DNA of 64,000 nucleotides, taken from contig JAQVWF010000001.1 of the NCBI GenBank assembly GCA_028698615.1, positions 162,897-226,896 on the forward strand, read 5' to 3'. Made by a program: the position numbers and the translations under genes. Positions within the stretch are counted from its first letter, which is position 1. The number at the start of each line of letters is the position of its first letter. The DNA comes from Syntrophorhabdaceae bacterium (GTDB lineage Bacteria; Desulfobacterota; Syntrophorhabdia; Syntrophorhabdales; Syntrophorhabdaceae). The notes beneath the pieces were generated by a model, which was not told the DNA's origin, did not search any database, and worked only from the letters and a program-made list of their open reading frames with translations. Below are positions 1-9,494 of this stretch, piece by piece.

Positions 1-47
1 ACGTCTTTGACCCAAGGAGGAAAGGGGCCTGAGACGTGAAACGGTCT

Positions 48-623
48 TTACCTCAGTCCGTCCTCGCACTTTGCCTCGTCTTTCTTGAGGCCGCCTATGC
101 GGGCATGGGGTCTGCCGCCGTCGGCTACGGCTACGGCCAGCAGGATCTCATCGGACCTTGGCGAGTCACTCACGGAAACGGTCATCGCGTCGAAATGGGA
201 CCTGACGAAGGCCGCATCCTTGAAATGAAGAGGGATGTCTATCGTGTCGCCCATCTTGCCCATTTTTTTGGCAGAGGGGATGATCGATTTGCCTCCGCCG
301 ACGGCGTTGCGCAGCGGGGTGCCGAGCTTGGGGTGGAGGAGCGCAGCTGCGTGTTCCAGCTCGCCCTTTTCTCCCACGATGGCGGCCTTCCCGTAGCTCT
401 CGGGCTTTCTATCCGGGCCGAGGGCCTCGACGGCCCGCTCTGATATCACCTTGCCTATCTCGTCGCTGAAATCGATGAGGGGCGTCAGGTCATCCTGAAA
501 TGTCCCCGCATAGGGGTTCTTGATAACGGCGATACAGGCGGCCTTCCTGATCGGCTTCGCGGCCTTCTTTTCTCCGTCAGCCAGCATGTCCTCAACAATG
601 GTAATGATCTTCCTGATTTCCAT
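48..623 (-). CDS. DUF1185 (amino acid synthesis) family protein
   Basis: The 191-residue protein resembles the AA_synth/DUF1185 family, whose biochemical role is not established. No signal peptide, membrane segment or metal motif is obvious. The ATG has a good GGAGGTG site, and the reading frame overlaps the 3' end of the UPF0280 gene by 32 bases, so the two are translationally linked. It is the last gene of the N-heterocycle operon visible here; another could follow beyond base 1. The position suggests a role in processing or sensing a pathway intermediate, which is inference. The family call is by eye. Confidence 0.75.
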   Translation of the reverse strand: MEIRKIITIVEDMLADGEKKAAKPIRKAACIAVIKNPYAGTFQDDLTPLIDFSDEIGKVISERAVEALGPDRKPESYGKAAIVGEKGELEHAAALLHPKLGTPLRNAVGGGKSIIPSAKKMGKMGDTIDIPLHFKDAAFVRSHFDAMTVSVSDSPRSDEILLAVAVADGGRPHARIGGLKKDEAKCEDGLR

Positions 624-1446
624 CCTGCACCTCCAGGGTTATAGATTTAGTTTTGTTGCCATTGACGGTCGTAGCGATACCTTCCTTCAGCGCTATGGCT
701 GCGTATTCTATAATTGTGCGTTCCCTCAGGGCGTTAGCCGCGGTGAGACCGCATCCGAGAGCACGGGCTACAAGCTCAGGGCTCAGGGAGCCGACGGCCA
801 CGGTCACGTCTTCCTCCGGTATGTCCGTCCCGGGATCGATAAGGCGCGCCTTTTCCCGTACGGCCAGATCGGTCTCGACATTGGTACGGTTGCAGATGTG
901 CGTCGCCGCGGCATCGGCAAGTACCGCCGTTTTCGCCACGGCGGTCACGGTGTCGGCCAGGCCGAGGGTCAGGCTCCTGCCGCCGAAGCCGCTCGTTGCC
1001 ATTCCGAGATCATGTACGCCGTCCAGTATCATGACATAGGGGGTTGGTTTTCCGCTGATAATATTGCCGATGCCGACTCGCAGGGGTCGTCCGGTTTTGT
1101 TGAAAAGAGACAGATCTCCGCCATTGTTCACGGTCAGGAGATCAAGGTCTTGCATCGCGAAATGTTCCTTGACCATATCCGCAACCGCGCCGGCAACAGC
1201 CGCCATTGGTGTCAGATTGTTCTCATCTACGAGCTTCACGGCTTCGGTCATTCGTTTTGCCACCTCAGGCAGATGGGATACATTTTTGATTCTGTATGCT
1301 TTTTGTCTCAAGATCGGCAGGCATTCCCGTATATCTCTGAGAATGCTCCGGACCAATTCTTCTATTTCTTCCCGAAGGAAAAGAAAAGGCACGCCGCGCT
1401 TTTCGCCCGTTATCACAAGGCTGGCGGGACCGACCTCGACGTACAT
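592..1446 (-). CDS. UPF0280 family protein
   Basis: This 284-residue protein matches the UPF0280 (COG2122) family by overall length and by its conserved middle, with the NNGGDLSLF and SGFGGRSLTLG stretches. The family is remotely related to ApbE-type flavin transferases, but no reaction has been assigned to it. It starts 4 bases after the stop of the 6-hydroxynicotinate-reductase-like gene and overlaps the downstream DUF1185 gene, so it lies inside the catabolic operon. A job in flavin or substrate handling is possible but not shown by the sequence. Confidence 0.8.
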   Translation of the reverse strand: MYVEVGPASLVITGEKRGVPFLFLREEIEELVRSILRDIRECLPILRQKAYRIKNVSHLPEVAKRMTEAVKLVDENNLTPMAAVAGAVADMVKEHFAMQDLDLLTVNNGGDLSLFNKTGRPLRVGIGNIISGKPTPYVMILDGVHDLGMATSGFGGRSLTLGLADTVTAVAKTAVLADAAATHICNRTNVETDLAVREKARLIDPGTDIPEEDVTVAVGSLSPELVARALGCGLTAANALRERTIIEYAAIALKEGIATTVNGNKTKSITLEVQDGNQEDHYHC

Positions 1447-1450
1447 GACC

Positions 1451-2977
1451 TTACTGGCGACCCCCGTCTTTCTTCGTGAGCGCCTCTTTTACCGGCCGGA
1501 CCGCTTCGATATGACCCCCGATCTCCTTGAAGGTGTCGAGTGTCATGGTATATTCCACGGGCAGTATGAACGAAGGGGTCGGTGAAAGGTAGATGCTGCC
1601 GTGCTTTATCTTCTCCACATCGACGAGGAAATTTATGCCTCCCCCGGGGAATATGAAGGGCCTCGCGCCGCCGACGGTGACGGATACCTTGCCCTCGTGG
1701 ACCGCCCGCGTCAACCTGATGGGGTTCTTCGTCACGCCGGCGCGCGCCGAGCCGCCGACGCCTGCCGCGAATACCGCGCTCACGCGCGACAGCTCACAGG
1801 AATCCTTGAGGACGTCCAGAAATCTGGCGGCCTCCGGAGTCTGCGCATCCTCGACGAACCTGTCCTTTTTCCAGCGGTAGAATGCGGATTTTCTTCCTGT
1901 CGTCTCCGTGATGAGGAGCGTCATGCCGTCAAAGCACCTGTCTTTGTCGATGTCCGCTACGGCGTCCAGGGGGTTCACTATGTCCGTTCCTCCCCAGCCG
2001 CTGCCCTTATTGAGAAAGTATCGTCCCTCGGTGCTTTTTTGTCCCCTCAGTTGTATGGGGGAACGGGGTTTGTTGAGATATCTTCCCGACGGATGCTCGC
2101 TGAAAAGGCCCGTGATGTGGCCATCGAGGACGATCACCTCGTCGGCGGCCTCGAACATGTAAGGTGCGAAGAGCCCCGTTGTTGCGCTTCCGCAGCCGAC
2201 ACGCATCCGTTCTTCCACGACGCCGCCGATCTCGGGCTCCTTGCCGAGGGCAAGCTCCAGCTTCGTCCCGTCCTCGACCTCGACCTTTATTTTCTTGCCC
2301 TGAAGAAACTCGTGGAGGACCTTTGCAGCGAAGAGCCCATCCTTCGAGGTGAGGATGTTCACGCCGCCGAGGGAGAGTATCTTTGATCCATACTCCTCGG
2401 TGCACAGGTGACCGACGTGGCGTTTGCCCTTTCTGCGGACGTAGATCTTCTTGCCTTCCTCTCCCACGTGGAGATCGGTATCGACCTTCAGCTTCACGCC
2501 GCTGTAGCTCAAGGGGGCCTCGGTGACGACTGTGACGATGTCGATGCCGTCCTTCACGCCGCTGACGATGAAAGGGGAGGGCCTGAAATCGGGGTACGTG
2601 GTGCCCGAGCCGATCCCGGTGATGAGCGGTGTGCCGATGGGCCCGGCGCCGGTCCCTTCGCGCACCAGGTCCACCACCTCTTCATAGGAGTGGACCCGGC
2701 CGTGTCGGATGATCTCCCCTTTTTCGTTGAAATATCTCATGCAGGCGCCATGGGCGCCCTCGGGGATCCTGCACATGATGGGGCATGAGGTGCACATGGG
2801 CTGATCGGCGGATGTTTCAGGGATCAACGCGCCCTCGGGGCATACCTTCAGGCAGGTCTTGCACTCGACGCAACCGGCACCGATCCGCGCCTTTCTGTCC
2901 TTCAGGGTTATCAGGCTGAGGGGACACACCTCTTCGCAGAGCCCGCAACCTTTGCATTTATCGATATCGATCTTCAT
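1451..2977 (-). CDS. hnr: 6-hydroxynicotinate reductase-like ferredoxin-domain protein
   Basis: The 508-residue protein opens with two ferredoxin-type [4Fe-4S] motifs (Cys8, 11, 14, 18 and Cys36, 39, 42, 46), then a third Cys set (62, 65, 69, 79). The long remainder resembles 6-hydroxynicotinate reductase (Hnr) of Eubacterium barkeri, which reduces 6-hydroxynicotinate to 1,4,5,6-tetrahydro-6-oxonicotinate with reduced ferredoxin. It sits directly downstream of the enamidase, which would use that product, as in the E. barkeri nicotinate cluster. No signal peptide is seen, so it should be cytoplasmic. The substrate is inferred from homology and context; a related heterocycle is possible. Confidence 0.75.
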   Translation of the reverse strand: MKIDIDKCKGCGLCEEVCPLSLITLKDRKARIGAGCVECKTCLKVCPEGALIPETSADQPMCTSCPIMCRIPEGAHGACMRYFNEKGEIIRHGRVHSYEEVVDLVREGTGAGPIGTPLITGIGSGTTYPDFRPSPFIVSGVKDGIDIVTVVTEAPLSYSGVKLKVDTDLHVGEEGKKIYVRRKGKRHVGHLCTEEYGSKILSLGGVNILTSKDGLFAAKVLHEFLQGKKIKVEVEDGTKLELALGKEPEIGGVVEERMRVGCGSATTGLFAPYMFEAADEVIVLDGHITGLFSEHPSGRYLNKPRSPIQLRGQKSTEGRYFLNKGSGWGGTDIVNPLDAVADIDKDRCFDGMTLLITETTGRKSAFYRWKKDRFVEDAQTPEAARFLDVLKDSCELSRVSAVFAAGVGGSARAGVTKNPIRLTRAVHEGKVSVTVGGARPFIFPGGGINFLVDVEKIKHGSIYLSPTPSFILPVEYTMTLDTFKEIGGHIEAVRPVKEALTKKDGGRQ

Positions 2978-2999
2978 CTGAAACCCCCGGGTTGACCCT

Positions 3000-4145
3000 C
3001 TACAAGGTTTTTCTGACGGACGGCGGAGTGTTCCTGCTGACCTGTGCCTTCACCACTCCGTCGATGATCACCATCGCAACGCCGGGTATGTCGCCCAGTT
3101 CTATGGCCGCCTTCGCATCCTTGCCGGCTGAACCCATGGGCGCATCGATTATCTGCAGGTCCCCGTCGAAGCCGGGCTGCAGGATGCCGTGGGAGAGCCC
3201 GAAGACGCCCTTTGTGTTGCCCGTGGCAAAGCAGACCGCTGTTTCAGCCGGGATGTCGCACAGGGCCGACATGAAATTGACCATCCGCCATATCCCGAGA
3301 GGTATGACCCCTGTTCCTGAAGGGGCGTCGTTGCCGATGATCAGTCTTTTCAATATCCCTTTCTCCTTCATGAACCTGCCGATCTCAAGAGCCGACAACG
3401 GGTTGCCGCAGTGCACCACCTCTATGGCGCATTCCGTCTTTTCAATGACCCGCTTTATCTCGGGTACGGGGATGCTGGTGGGTCCCCCGTTCAAATGGCA
3501 GGCTACCGTGGGCTGAGCCACGAGGACATCATCGCAGGTCACCGTGGAGCTTCCCGGAACAGATGTGCCGCCCACGTGCATGAGGACCTTCATACCATAT
3601 TTCTTTGCCCAGTCGACCATCTGCCTTGCCTCATCGGCCGCCTTTATGCTCCCGAGGCCGATCTCGCCGACAAGCCAGACGCCGTCTTCGGCAAGCTCCT
3701 TGAAATCGGCTTCAACAAGACCCTTTTCGAGTATCAGGCCGCCCCCGTAGACCTTCACGCCCGCAGGTTTCAGCCTGGCGAAGGACCTCTGGGCGAGAAG
3801 AGCCAGGGCCTTGGTTCCCTTGGGATCTGTGGGTCTGCCGGGCAAGTGGACCTCGCCTGCGGAGATCATCGATGTCACGCCGCCGTGCAGGCTGCTTTCG
3901 ATAAAACCGAGCTGGTTCTGACGAGGGGTGAAATCGCCGAATACAGGGTGGACATGGGAATCGATAAATCCGGGGCAGACCGTCATGCCGTTGGCATCGA
4001 CCGTCTTGTCTGCTTTCAGCTCACCGCCTTCGATCGCCTTGATCTTCCCGTCCTCGATAAGGATGGAAACGGGACCGCTGACGACGGGACTTTCAATATC
4101 TCCCGTAAAGACAGCCCCAATGTTCCTGATAGTAAGCGTGCTCAT
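3000..4145 (-). CDS. ena: Enamidase (amidohydrolase family)
   Basis: This 381-residue amidohydrolase-superfamily protein looks very close to enamidase (EC 3.5.2.18) of nicotinate fermentation. That enzyme opens 1,4,5,6-tetrahydro-6-oxonicotinate to 2-formylglutarate and ammonia. Visible metal-site residues are His64 and His66 (HVH), His190 (MHVGGTS), His217 (HLNGGP) and Asp273 (GNDAPSGTG). Glu161 in GEIGLG is a candidate bridging ligand. The C-terminal SRNTPP stretch is also typical of the family. The gene lies between the molybdenum hydroxylase large subunit (25 bases away) and hnr, matching the pathway order. Similarity was judged from memory, not by alignment. Confidence 0.85.
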   Translation of the reverse strand: MSTLTIRNIGAVFTGDIESPVVSGPVSILIEDGKIKAIEGGELKADKTVDANGMTVCPGFIDSHVHPVFGDFTPRQNQLGFIESSLHGGVTSMISAGEVHLPGRPTDPKGTKALALLAQRSFARLKPAGVKVYGGGLILEKGLVEADFKELAEDGVWLVGEIGLGSIKAADEARQMVDWAKKYGMKVLMHVGGTSVPGSSTVTCDDVLVAQPTVACHLNGGPTSIPVPEIKRVIEKTECAIEVVHCGNPLSALEIGRFMKEKGILKRLIIGNDAPSGTGVIPLGIWRMVNFMSALCDIPAETAVCFATGNTKGVFGLSHGILQPGFDGDLQIIDAPMGSAGKDAKAAIELGDIPGVAMVIIDGVVKAQVSRNTPPSVRKTL

Positions 4146-4170
4146 ACGCGTCCTCCTTTCACTCGGTTCA

Positions 4171-6324
4171 TCATTTTTTTCTGTCCTGTTCCTCCAGAGC
4201 CAATTTAAGTCGCTCTATGTCACAGGGTAATCTGTACATTCGCACTCCCGTCGCATCCTTTATTGCGTTCACAATACTTGCGGCCTGGGGGATGAGCGCC
4301 GGTTCGCCGACCCCTTTGGCTCCGAAGGGGCCCGTGGGTTCGCGGTCCTCAACGATTATCGCCTCGACGTCGGGCATATCCATGGATGTGGGGATGTAGT
4401 AGTTATCGAAGGACTCGCTCTTTCCCGGCACGAACTCCTCCATAAGCGCGAGACCCACCCCCATGGCCACGCCGCCGTAGATCTGGCCCTTTACGTTACT
4501 CACATTGATAGCCCTTCCCACGTCATGGGCCGCGTGCACCTTGATCACTTTGCATACGCCCGTCACCCGGTCGACATCGATCTCCGTCATGTGGGTGGCA
4601 AATGCATACGTGGCATAGGGGGCGCCCTGGGATGTCTTGCTATCCGGCGCTGTCGTGGGCGGGTCGAAATGGCCTTCAAATGCAGGGATGGCCTTATCCT
4701 GGGCATCGCGGCAGATGTCCTTGAGCGGCCTGCCGCTGTAGTAGCCTTCCTTTTCGAGGTATTTTTTCATCTTCTGAGCTGCATCACAGACGGCCATTCC
4801 CGATATGTAGGTCTGCCTGCTTGCCGAGGTGGAACCTGCGTCGAATGACGTGTCCGTGTCCCCTCGTACGAGGTCGATACCCATCTCTTCCATGCCAAGG
4901 GCGTCGCAGAGTATCTGCAAGAGGACCGTGTCCGACCCCTGGCCGATCTCGCAGACCCCGGAATGCATCTCCACCCTGCCTTCAGGGGTCAGGGTGAGAT
5001 AGCAGCTTGACGGGTTCGAGATACCCGTGTTTCCAATACCGTAATACATGCATCCCAGGCCGAAGCCGCTGCCGGCGGCCTGTTTGCGTCTCTCTCTCCA
5101 GAAGGGCTCGACCCCCTTGAGGGTTTCAAGCAGACCCGCGCTGTGGCTCAAGACCTGCGAGGTGGCGGTAAGAGAGCCCCTTTTCAGGGCGTTCTTCATC
5201 CGTATGTCGAGGGGGTCCATGTTGATGAGCTCCGCGATCTCGTCAAGCTGAGATTCGTGGGCAAGGGCGAGTTGGGGCACGCCGAAACCCCTCATGGCGC
5301 CCGATATGGGATTATTGGTATAGAACATCCTTGAGTTCACAAGGACGTTGGGAACCTCATAGGGGCCGGTGGCATGTACGGCCGCCCTCAGACAGACCGT
5401 CTCACCGTAGGAGATGTAGGGCCCCGTGTCGCCGATTATGCTCACCTCGACGGCGGTAAGGCTCCCGTCCTTCCTGGCTCCCGTTTTGTATTCGATGTGA
5501 AGCGGGTGCCTCTTTGTCTGCGCAAGGAAGCTTTCCTCCCTGGTGTACCTCATCACAACGGGCCTTTTCGTATGGTAGACACAAAGCGCGATGAAGCCTT
5601 CCACGGTGACGTCGAGTTTGCCGCCGAAACCGCCCCCGGTGGTCGTCTGGACGACCCGTACCTTCTCCGTGGGGATGGCGAGCAGCCTCGATATCTCCTT
5701 CATCTTGTAATGGATATTCTGAGTGGAGGAGGCGACCACGATCCTTCCTGTATCGTCTGTATATCCTATCCCTGCCTCGGTCTCCATGTAGGCGTGATCG
5801 ATCCATGTCGTGCTGAAGGTATTCTCGACAACAACGTCGGACCCTTCAAAACCCTTCTCCACATCGCCCTTTATGACCATGCGATGGCTGAGGAGGTTTC
5901 CCCCGTCGTGGATGAGGACGGGGGACTGTGCGGAAAGAAAGGGATCCGAGATATTTTCAAGGTTTTCGTATTCGATCTTCACAAGGTGCGATGCCTTGCG
6001 TGCTATCTCCTCGGTTATGCCAAGGACGACAAGGATGGCCTCTCCCCTGTACCGGACGCGCCCCTCGGCGAGGAAGGGCTGATCTTTCTTGATCGCTCCG
6101 AAGAGGTTCTCGCCGGGTATGTCCTTGTGCGAAAGGACCTTTACGACTCCCTCGAGAGCGAGGGCGGCGGAAAGGTCGATCTTCTTTATAACCGCGTGGG
6201 GCCGCGAGCTGCGGACCACGCAGGCAAAGAGCATATTGTTCTTCTTGAGGTCGTGGGCGAAGGCTGCTGTTCCCAGGACCTTGTCGAGGGCATCAACACG
6301 TGTTATATCCTGTCCAATGAACAT
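4171..6324 (-). CDS. Xanthine dehydrogenase-family molybdopterin-binding subunit (nicotinate dehydrogenase-like)
   Basis: The 717-residue large subunit of a molybdenum hydroxylase carries GGGFGGK at 230-236, the AMRGFGVPQ segment, and a C-terminal GVGEP with catalytic Glu674. This class hydroxylates ring carbons of N-heterocycles using water. With the FAD and 2Fe-2S subunits just upstream, the complex would convert nicotinate to 6-hydroxynicotinate. In E. barkeri the equivalent molybdenum polypeptide is split in two; here it is one chain. Purines, other pyridines or aldehydes cannot be excluded as substrates, but the neighbouring enamidase and hnr genes favour a pyridine carboxylate. Confidence 0.87.
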   Translation of the reverse strand: MFIGQDITRVDALDKVLGTAAFAHDLKKNNMLFACVVRSSRPHAVIKKIDLSAALALEGVVKVLSHKDIPGENLFGAIKKDQPFLAEGRVRYRGEAILVVLGITEEIARKASHLVKIEYENLENISDPFLSAQSPVLIHDGGNLLSHRMVIKGDVEKGFEGSDVVVENTFSTTWIDHAYMETEAGIGYTDDTGRIVVASSTQNIHYKMKEISRLLAIPTEKVRVVQTTTGGGFGGKLDVTVEGFIALCVYHTKRPVVMRYTREESFLAQTKRHPLHIEYKTGARKDGSLTAVEVSIIGDTGPYISYGETVCLRAAVHATGPYEVPNVLVNSRMFYTNNPISGAMRGFGVPQLALAHESQLDEIAELINMDPLDIRMKNALKRGSLTATSQVLSHSAGLLETLKGVEPFWRERRKQAAGSGFGLGCMYYGIGNTGISNPSSCYLTLTPEGRVEMHSGVCEIGQGSDTVLLQILCDALGMEEMGIDLVRGDTDTSFDAGSTSASRQTYISGMAVCDAAQKMKKYLEKEGYYSGRPLKDICRDAQDKAIPAFEGHFDPPTTAPDSKTSQGAPYATYAFATHMTEIDVDRVTGVCKVIKVHAAHDVGRAINVSNVKGQIYGGVAMGVGLALMEEFVPGKSESFDNYYIPTSMDMPDVEAIIVEDREPTGPFGAKGVGEPALIPQAASIVNAIKDATGVRMYRLPCDIERLKLALEEQDRKK

Positions 6325-6331
6325 AGTTAGG

Positions 6332-7168
6332 TCAACCTCTGAGCACTTCTTCGAGAATACCCTTCAGGACGGGGAGCTTGTAGGCAAACGAGGGCCTGAT
6401 CCCCGAGATGAACTTGATCTCCTCAAGGGCCATTCTTATCGCTTCGGATATGATGGTCTCGTTCCTGACGGCGCCCCGAAGGATGTCTTCCACCTTTTTC
6501 GGCCTGAAGGGCATGGGCGTGCAGGACCCGATGGCCAGTTTCACATCCAGGAATCTGCCTTCCTCTTCCCTGATGGCGAAGGCAACGCCAAGGCGTGAGA
6601 TCGCCCAGGTCGCCCTTTTCGCCACCCTGCGGTAGCCCTCCCGGTATCCGCGAAGGGGGGTTATCTCCACGGAGCTAAGCAATTCCTTCCTGTCCATCGA
6701 AGTCATGTAGGGGGCAACGATGGCCTCTTCAAGGGGGACCTTCCGCTGCGTGTCCCTTGATTCCAGGATGAGAACGGCATCGTGTATGAGCATGGGAGGT
6801 ATGGAATCGGCGGCCGGGGACGCATTCGCAAGATTGCCCCCGATGGTGCCCATGTTGCGTATCTGCGGCGAACCGACGAGCCCGCATGCGAGGGCAAGGC
6901 TCCGGGCATTTCGGATCAGGGAGTCTTCGGTGCTGAGTCTCGCGTGCGTCATCGCCGATCCTATCGCGATCTTTCCCTCTTTCTCGGTCAGCCCGAGAAG
7001 TTCCGGGACGCCGGCCACGTCGATGATGTGGCTGCATTCCTGCCCGGCCCTCATCTTGACCATGAGGTCTGTTCCCCCGGCAAGGATCCTCGGGTTTTCC
7101 AGGGAGGACAGCCAGGAAAGGACCTCGTCCTTTGTTCTAGCGACTACACTTGCAAATTTCGGCAGCAT
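6332..7168 (-). CDS. Molybdenum hydroxylase FAD-binding subunit
   Basis: The 278-residue protein is the middle (FAD) subunit of the molybdenum hydroxylase (CoxM/XdhB type). It shows the AGGTDLMVKM motif near residue 32 and RNMGTIGGNLANASPAAD near 107-124, both of which bind FAD. It passes electrons from the iron-sulfur subunit to the acceptor. The ATG at 7168 gives the family N-terminus; a longer in-frame version starting at 7243 would add a non-homologous tail. The chosen start overlaps the end of the 2Fe-2S gene by 32 bases, and the large subunit follows after 7 bases. Confidence 0.87.
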   Translation of the reverse strand: MLPKFASVVARTKDEVLSWLSSLENPRILAGGTDLMVKMRAGQECSHIIDVAGVPELLGLTEKEGKIAIGSAMTHARLSTEDSLIRNARSLALACGLVGSPQIRNMGTIGGNLANASPAADSIPPMLIHDAVLILESRDTQRKVPLEEAIVAPYMTSMDRKELLSSVEITPLRGYREGYRRVAKRATWAISRLGVAFAIREEEGRFLDVKLAIGSCTPMPFRPKKVEDILRGAVRNETIISEAIRMALEEIKFISGIRPSFAYKLPVLKGILEEVLRG

Positions 7169-7610
7169 TCTTGATGGCCTCTTCGATCTGTATATACCCG
7201 GTACAGCGACAAAGATTGCCGCTGATGGCCTCTTTGATGTCATGGGTGTCGGGGTCCGCGTTCTTGAGGAGCAGACTGTAGGCGCACAGGAGCATCCCCG
7301 GCGTGCAGTATCCGCACTGAACGGCGCCCGATCTGATGAAGGCCTCCTGGAGGGGGTGAAGCGCCCCCGACGCGGAAAGGAATTCCACGGTCTTGATATC
7401 GCGGCCGTCTGCCTTCGACGCCAGGGTCAGGCACGAGTAATGAGGTTCGTTGTCAACGAGCACCGTGCACGTCCCGCATTCCCCTATACCGCAGCCCTCT
7501 TTCACGCTCGTAATGCCGAGCCTTTCCCTGAGGGCATTGAGGAGGGTCTCGTTGTCATCGACCTCGATGATGGTCTTCTTTTCATTGAGCACGAAGCTTA
7601 TCGTCTTCAT
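7137..7610 (-). CDS. Molybdenum hydroxylase 2Fe-2S subunit
   Basis: The 157-residue small subunit has the two [2Fe-2S] sets expected of the family. The plant-ferredoxin-type set is Cys40, 45, 48 and 60. The helical-domain set is Cys99, 102, 134 and 136 (QCGYC and LCRCTGY). It conducts electrons between the molybdenum site and FAD. It is the first of the three hydroxylase genes and follows the TRAP transporter after a 62-base gap. The ribosome-binding site is weak (GGGA close to the ATG). Length and motifs are entirely normal. Confidence 0.9.
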   Translation of the reverse strand: MKTISFVLNEKKTIIEVDDNETLLNALRERLGITSVKEGCGIGECGTCTVLVDNEPHYSCLTLASKADGRDIKTVEFLSASGALHPLQEAFIRSGAVQCGYCTPGMLLCAYSLLLKNADPDTHDIKEAISGNLCRCTGYIQIEEAIKNAAEICKCSR

Positions 7611-7672
7611 TTCATTTCCCGGTTATTCATCCATATTTTCATAATGCGAACTTTCTGACGGGACAGTATCCA

Positions 7673-8983
7673 TCATCTGCCTCCCATGAGGCCCGGCAGA
7701 TAGGTGACTATCTGCGGAAAAATAGTGAGAATGATCGCGGTGGCTATGACGGACAGAAGGAAAGGCAGTGCCCCCTTGAAGATGTCCGACATGGGCACGT
7801 CCTTCGCGATGCCCGCAATGGTGTAAATGTTGAGCCCCACCGGCGGCGTTATGAGCCCGGCCTCCATCATGAGCACCAACAGGACGCCGAACCATATGGG
7901 ATCGAACCCGATAGTAACGATCACAGGGAAAATGACCGGCAGGGTGAGGACCATCATTGAGACGGAATCGAGAAAGCACCCGAGGACGAAGTATATGACG
8001 ATAATGATCAGGAGGATGACGTACTTGGAGACCCCGAGCCCCGCGATCCAGGTGGAGACAACCGTGGGTATCGTCGACAGGGCAAGGAAATAGCTGAAGA
8101 GGGTGGCCCCGGCAACGAGGAAAAGCACCATGATCGAGATCCTCGCCATCTCAAGAAGGGCACTGAAAAGGTTTGCCCTGGTGAGCTTTCTCTTGAGGAG
8201 CACAATGACGAAGAGCGACGTGGCGCCGATCGCGCCCGCCTCCGTGGGGTTGATGAAGCCAAGGTATATGCCGCCCATGACGATACAGAAGACAAGCAGC
8301 ACTTCCCACACACCCTTGAGGGCAACAAGCTTTTCCCTGAAGGTCACTTTGTCTGTACTGCGCGGAGCGAGTGCGGGGTTTATGCCCACCAGAACTATAA
8401 CGCAGGCGACGAATGCAGCGGACATGACTACCCCCGGCAGGATCCCCGAGATGAGGAGCTTCCCGATGGACTGTTCGGTGAGCATGCCGTAGACGACGAA
8501 TCCGAGGCTCGGCGGTATGAGAAAACTCAGCGTTCCACCGGCCGCTATAACCCCGCAGCCAAGCTTGGGGTCATACCCGAACCTGCGCATTTCAGGCAGG
8601 GCCACATTCCCCATGGCGGCGGCGGCGGCAACGGAAGACCCGCTCACCGCACCGAAGGCGGCACAGGCGGCGATGGTCGCGATCCCGAGTCCGCCGGGCA
8701 GCCTGCGGGCCCACTTGTCAAATGTATTGTAGAGCTCTTTTGTTATGCCCCCTGAACCCGCGAAGCTTCCCATAAGGATAAAGAGCGGGATGATGGTGTA
8801 GGGATAATTTGCCGCAACACCCCAGACAGTCTCCGCCACCTTGGGCAGGGCCGCACCAAGGGAAGAGAGCGACCATAAACCGACAAAACCCACGAACATC
8901 ATTACGAAGGCGATGGGCATACCGAGAAAGAGCAGGACGAACAGGAGCAGGCAGCCCAATAATCCAATAGTAACAGGGTCCAT
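7673..8983 (-). CDS. dctM: TRAP transporter large permease subunit DctM
   Basis: The 436-residue integral membrane protein has about twelve hydrophobic segments and the start MDPVTIGLLGCLLLF, typical of DctM. It is the ion-coupled channel of a tripartite TRAP transporter for organic acids. The ATG at 8983 shares one base with the TAA stop of the DctQ gene, so the pair is translationally coupled; a longer reading from 9085 would run back through DctQ and is rejected. The position upstream of the molybdenum hydroxylase suggests that the transporter imports the operon's substrate, plausibly nicotinate. Confidence 0.9.
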   Translation of the reverse strand: MDPVTIGLLGCLLLFVLLFLGMPIAFVMMFVGFVGLWSLSSLGAALPKVAETVWGVAANYPYTIIPLFILMGSFAGSGGITKELYNTFDKWARRLPGGLGIATIAACAAFGAVSGSSVAAAAAMGNVALPEMRRFGYDPKLGCGVIAAGGTLSFLIPPSLGFVVYGMLTEQSIGKLLISGILPGVVMSAAFVACVIVLVGINPALAPRSTDKVTFREKLVALKGVWEVLLVFCIVMGGIYLGFINPTEAGAIGATSLFVIVLLKRKLTRANLFSALLEMARISIMVLFLVAGATLFSYFLALSTIPTVVSTWIAGLGVSKYVILLIIIVIYFVLGCFLDSVSMMVLTLPVIFPVIVTIGFDPIWFGVLLVLMMEAGLITPPVGLNIYTIAGIAKDVPMSDIFKGALPFLLSVIATAIILTIFPQIVTYLPGLMGGR

Positions 8984-9474
8984 TATTGCCTCCTTACCAG
9001 GCTCGCGACGGATGTTATGAGGTCGGTGAGAAGCTCCATCCATAGCATGAGCCCGCCCACGGCTACAAGGGTCTTGAAGGGCCACATGGGTACCCTGAGC
9101 TGGTCGGTCACGGTTGTTTCATTGATCCCCTCGATATAGCCATATATTGTCATGATGGTAATGATCGCGAGGGAGGCAATATTCGTTATGATATTGCATA
9201 TCGTCTGGCCTTTCGGCGGAAATCTGGACGTAAGGAAATCAACCGCAACATGGCCCTTGACCTGCTGGGTGTACGCGGCACCCAGCAGGATGATGATGGC
9301 CAGCATGTATTCCGAGAGTTCAAGGGTGCCCGGGAGGGGCTTGTTGAAGATGGCCCTCCCGAGCACGTCAAAAGTGGTGATCAGCATGAGGGGAATGGCA
9401 AGGAACATGCCAGCGGCACAAACCGCGTACGTTACCTTGTGCACCCCTTTTTGAAAACCTTCCAGCGCTTTCAT
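8983..9474 (-). CDS. dctQ: TRAP transporter small permease subunit DctQ
   Basis: The 163-residue protein has four predicted membrane helices and the LLGAAYTQQVKGHVAVD stretch typical of DctQ subunits. It forms the membrane complex with DctM and helps dock the substrate-binding protein. It lies 20 bases downstream of the DctP gene and overlaps DctM by one base. Substrate specificity cannot be read from this subunit. Confidence 0.88.
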   Translation of the reverse strand: MKALEGFQKGVHKVTYAVCAAGMFLAIPLMLITTFDVLGRAIFNKPLPGTLELSEYMLAIIILLGAAYTQQVKGHVAVDFLTSRFPPKGQTICNIITNIASLAIITIMTIYGYIEGINETTVTDQLRVPMWPFKTLVAVGGLMLWMELLTDLITSVASLVRRQ

Positions 9475-9494
9475 GGCTTTTTTGGCCCTCTTTT

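Noticed and set aside
36..1585. Several plus-strand reading frames over the first 1.6 kb
   Set aside because: They mirror the minus-strand UPF0280 and DUF1185 genes, whose families and coupling are clear; the plus frames have no family features.
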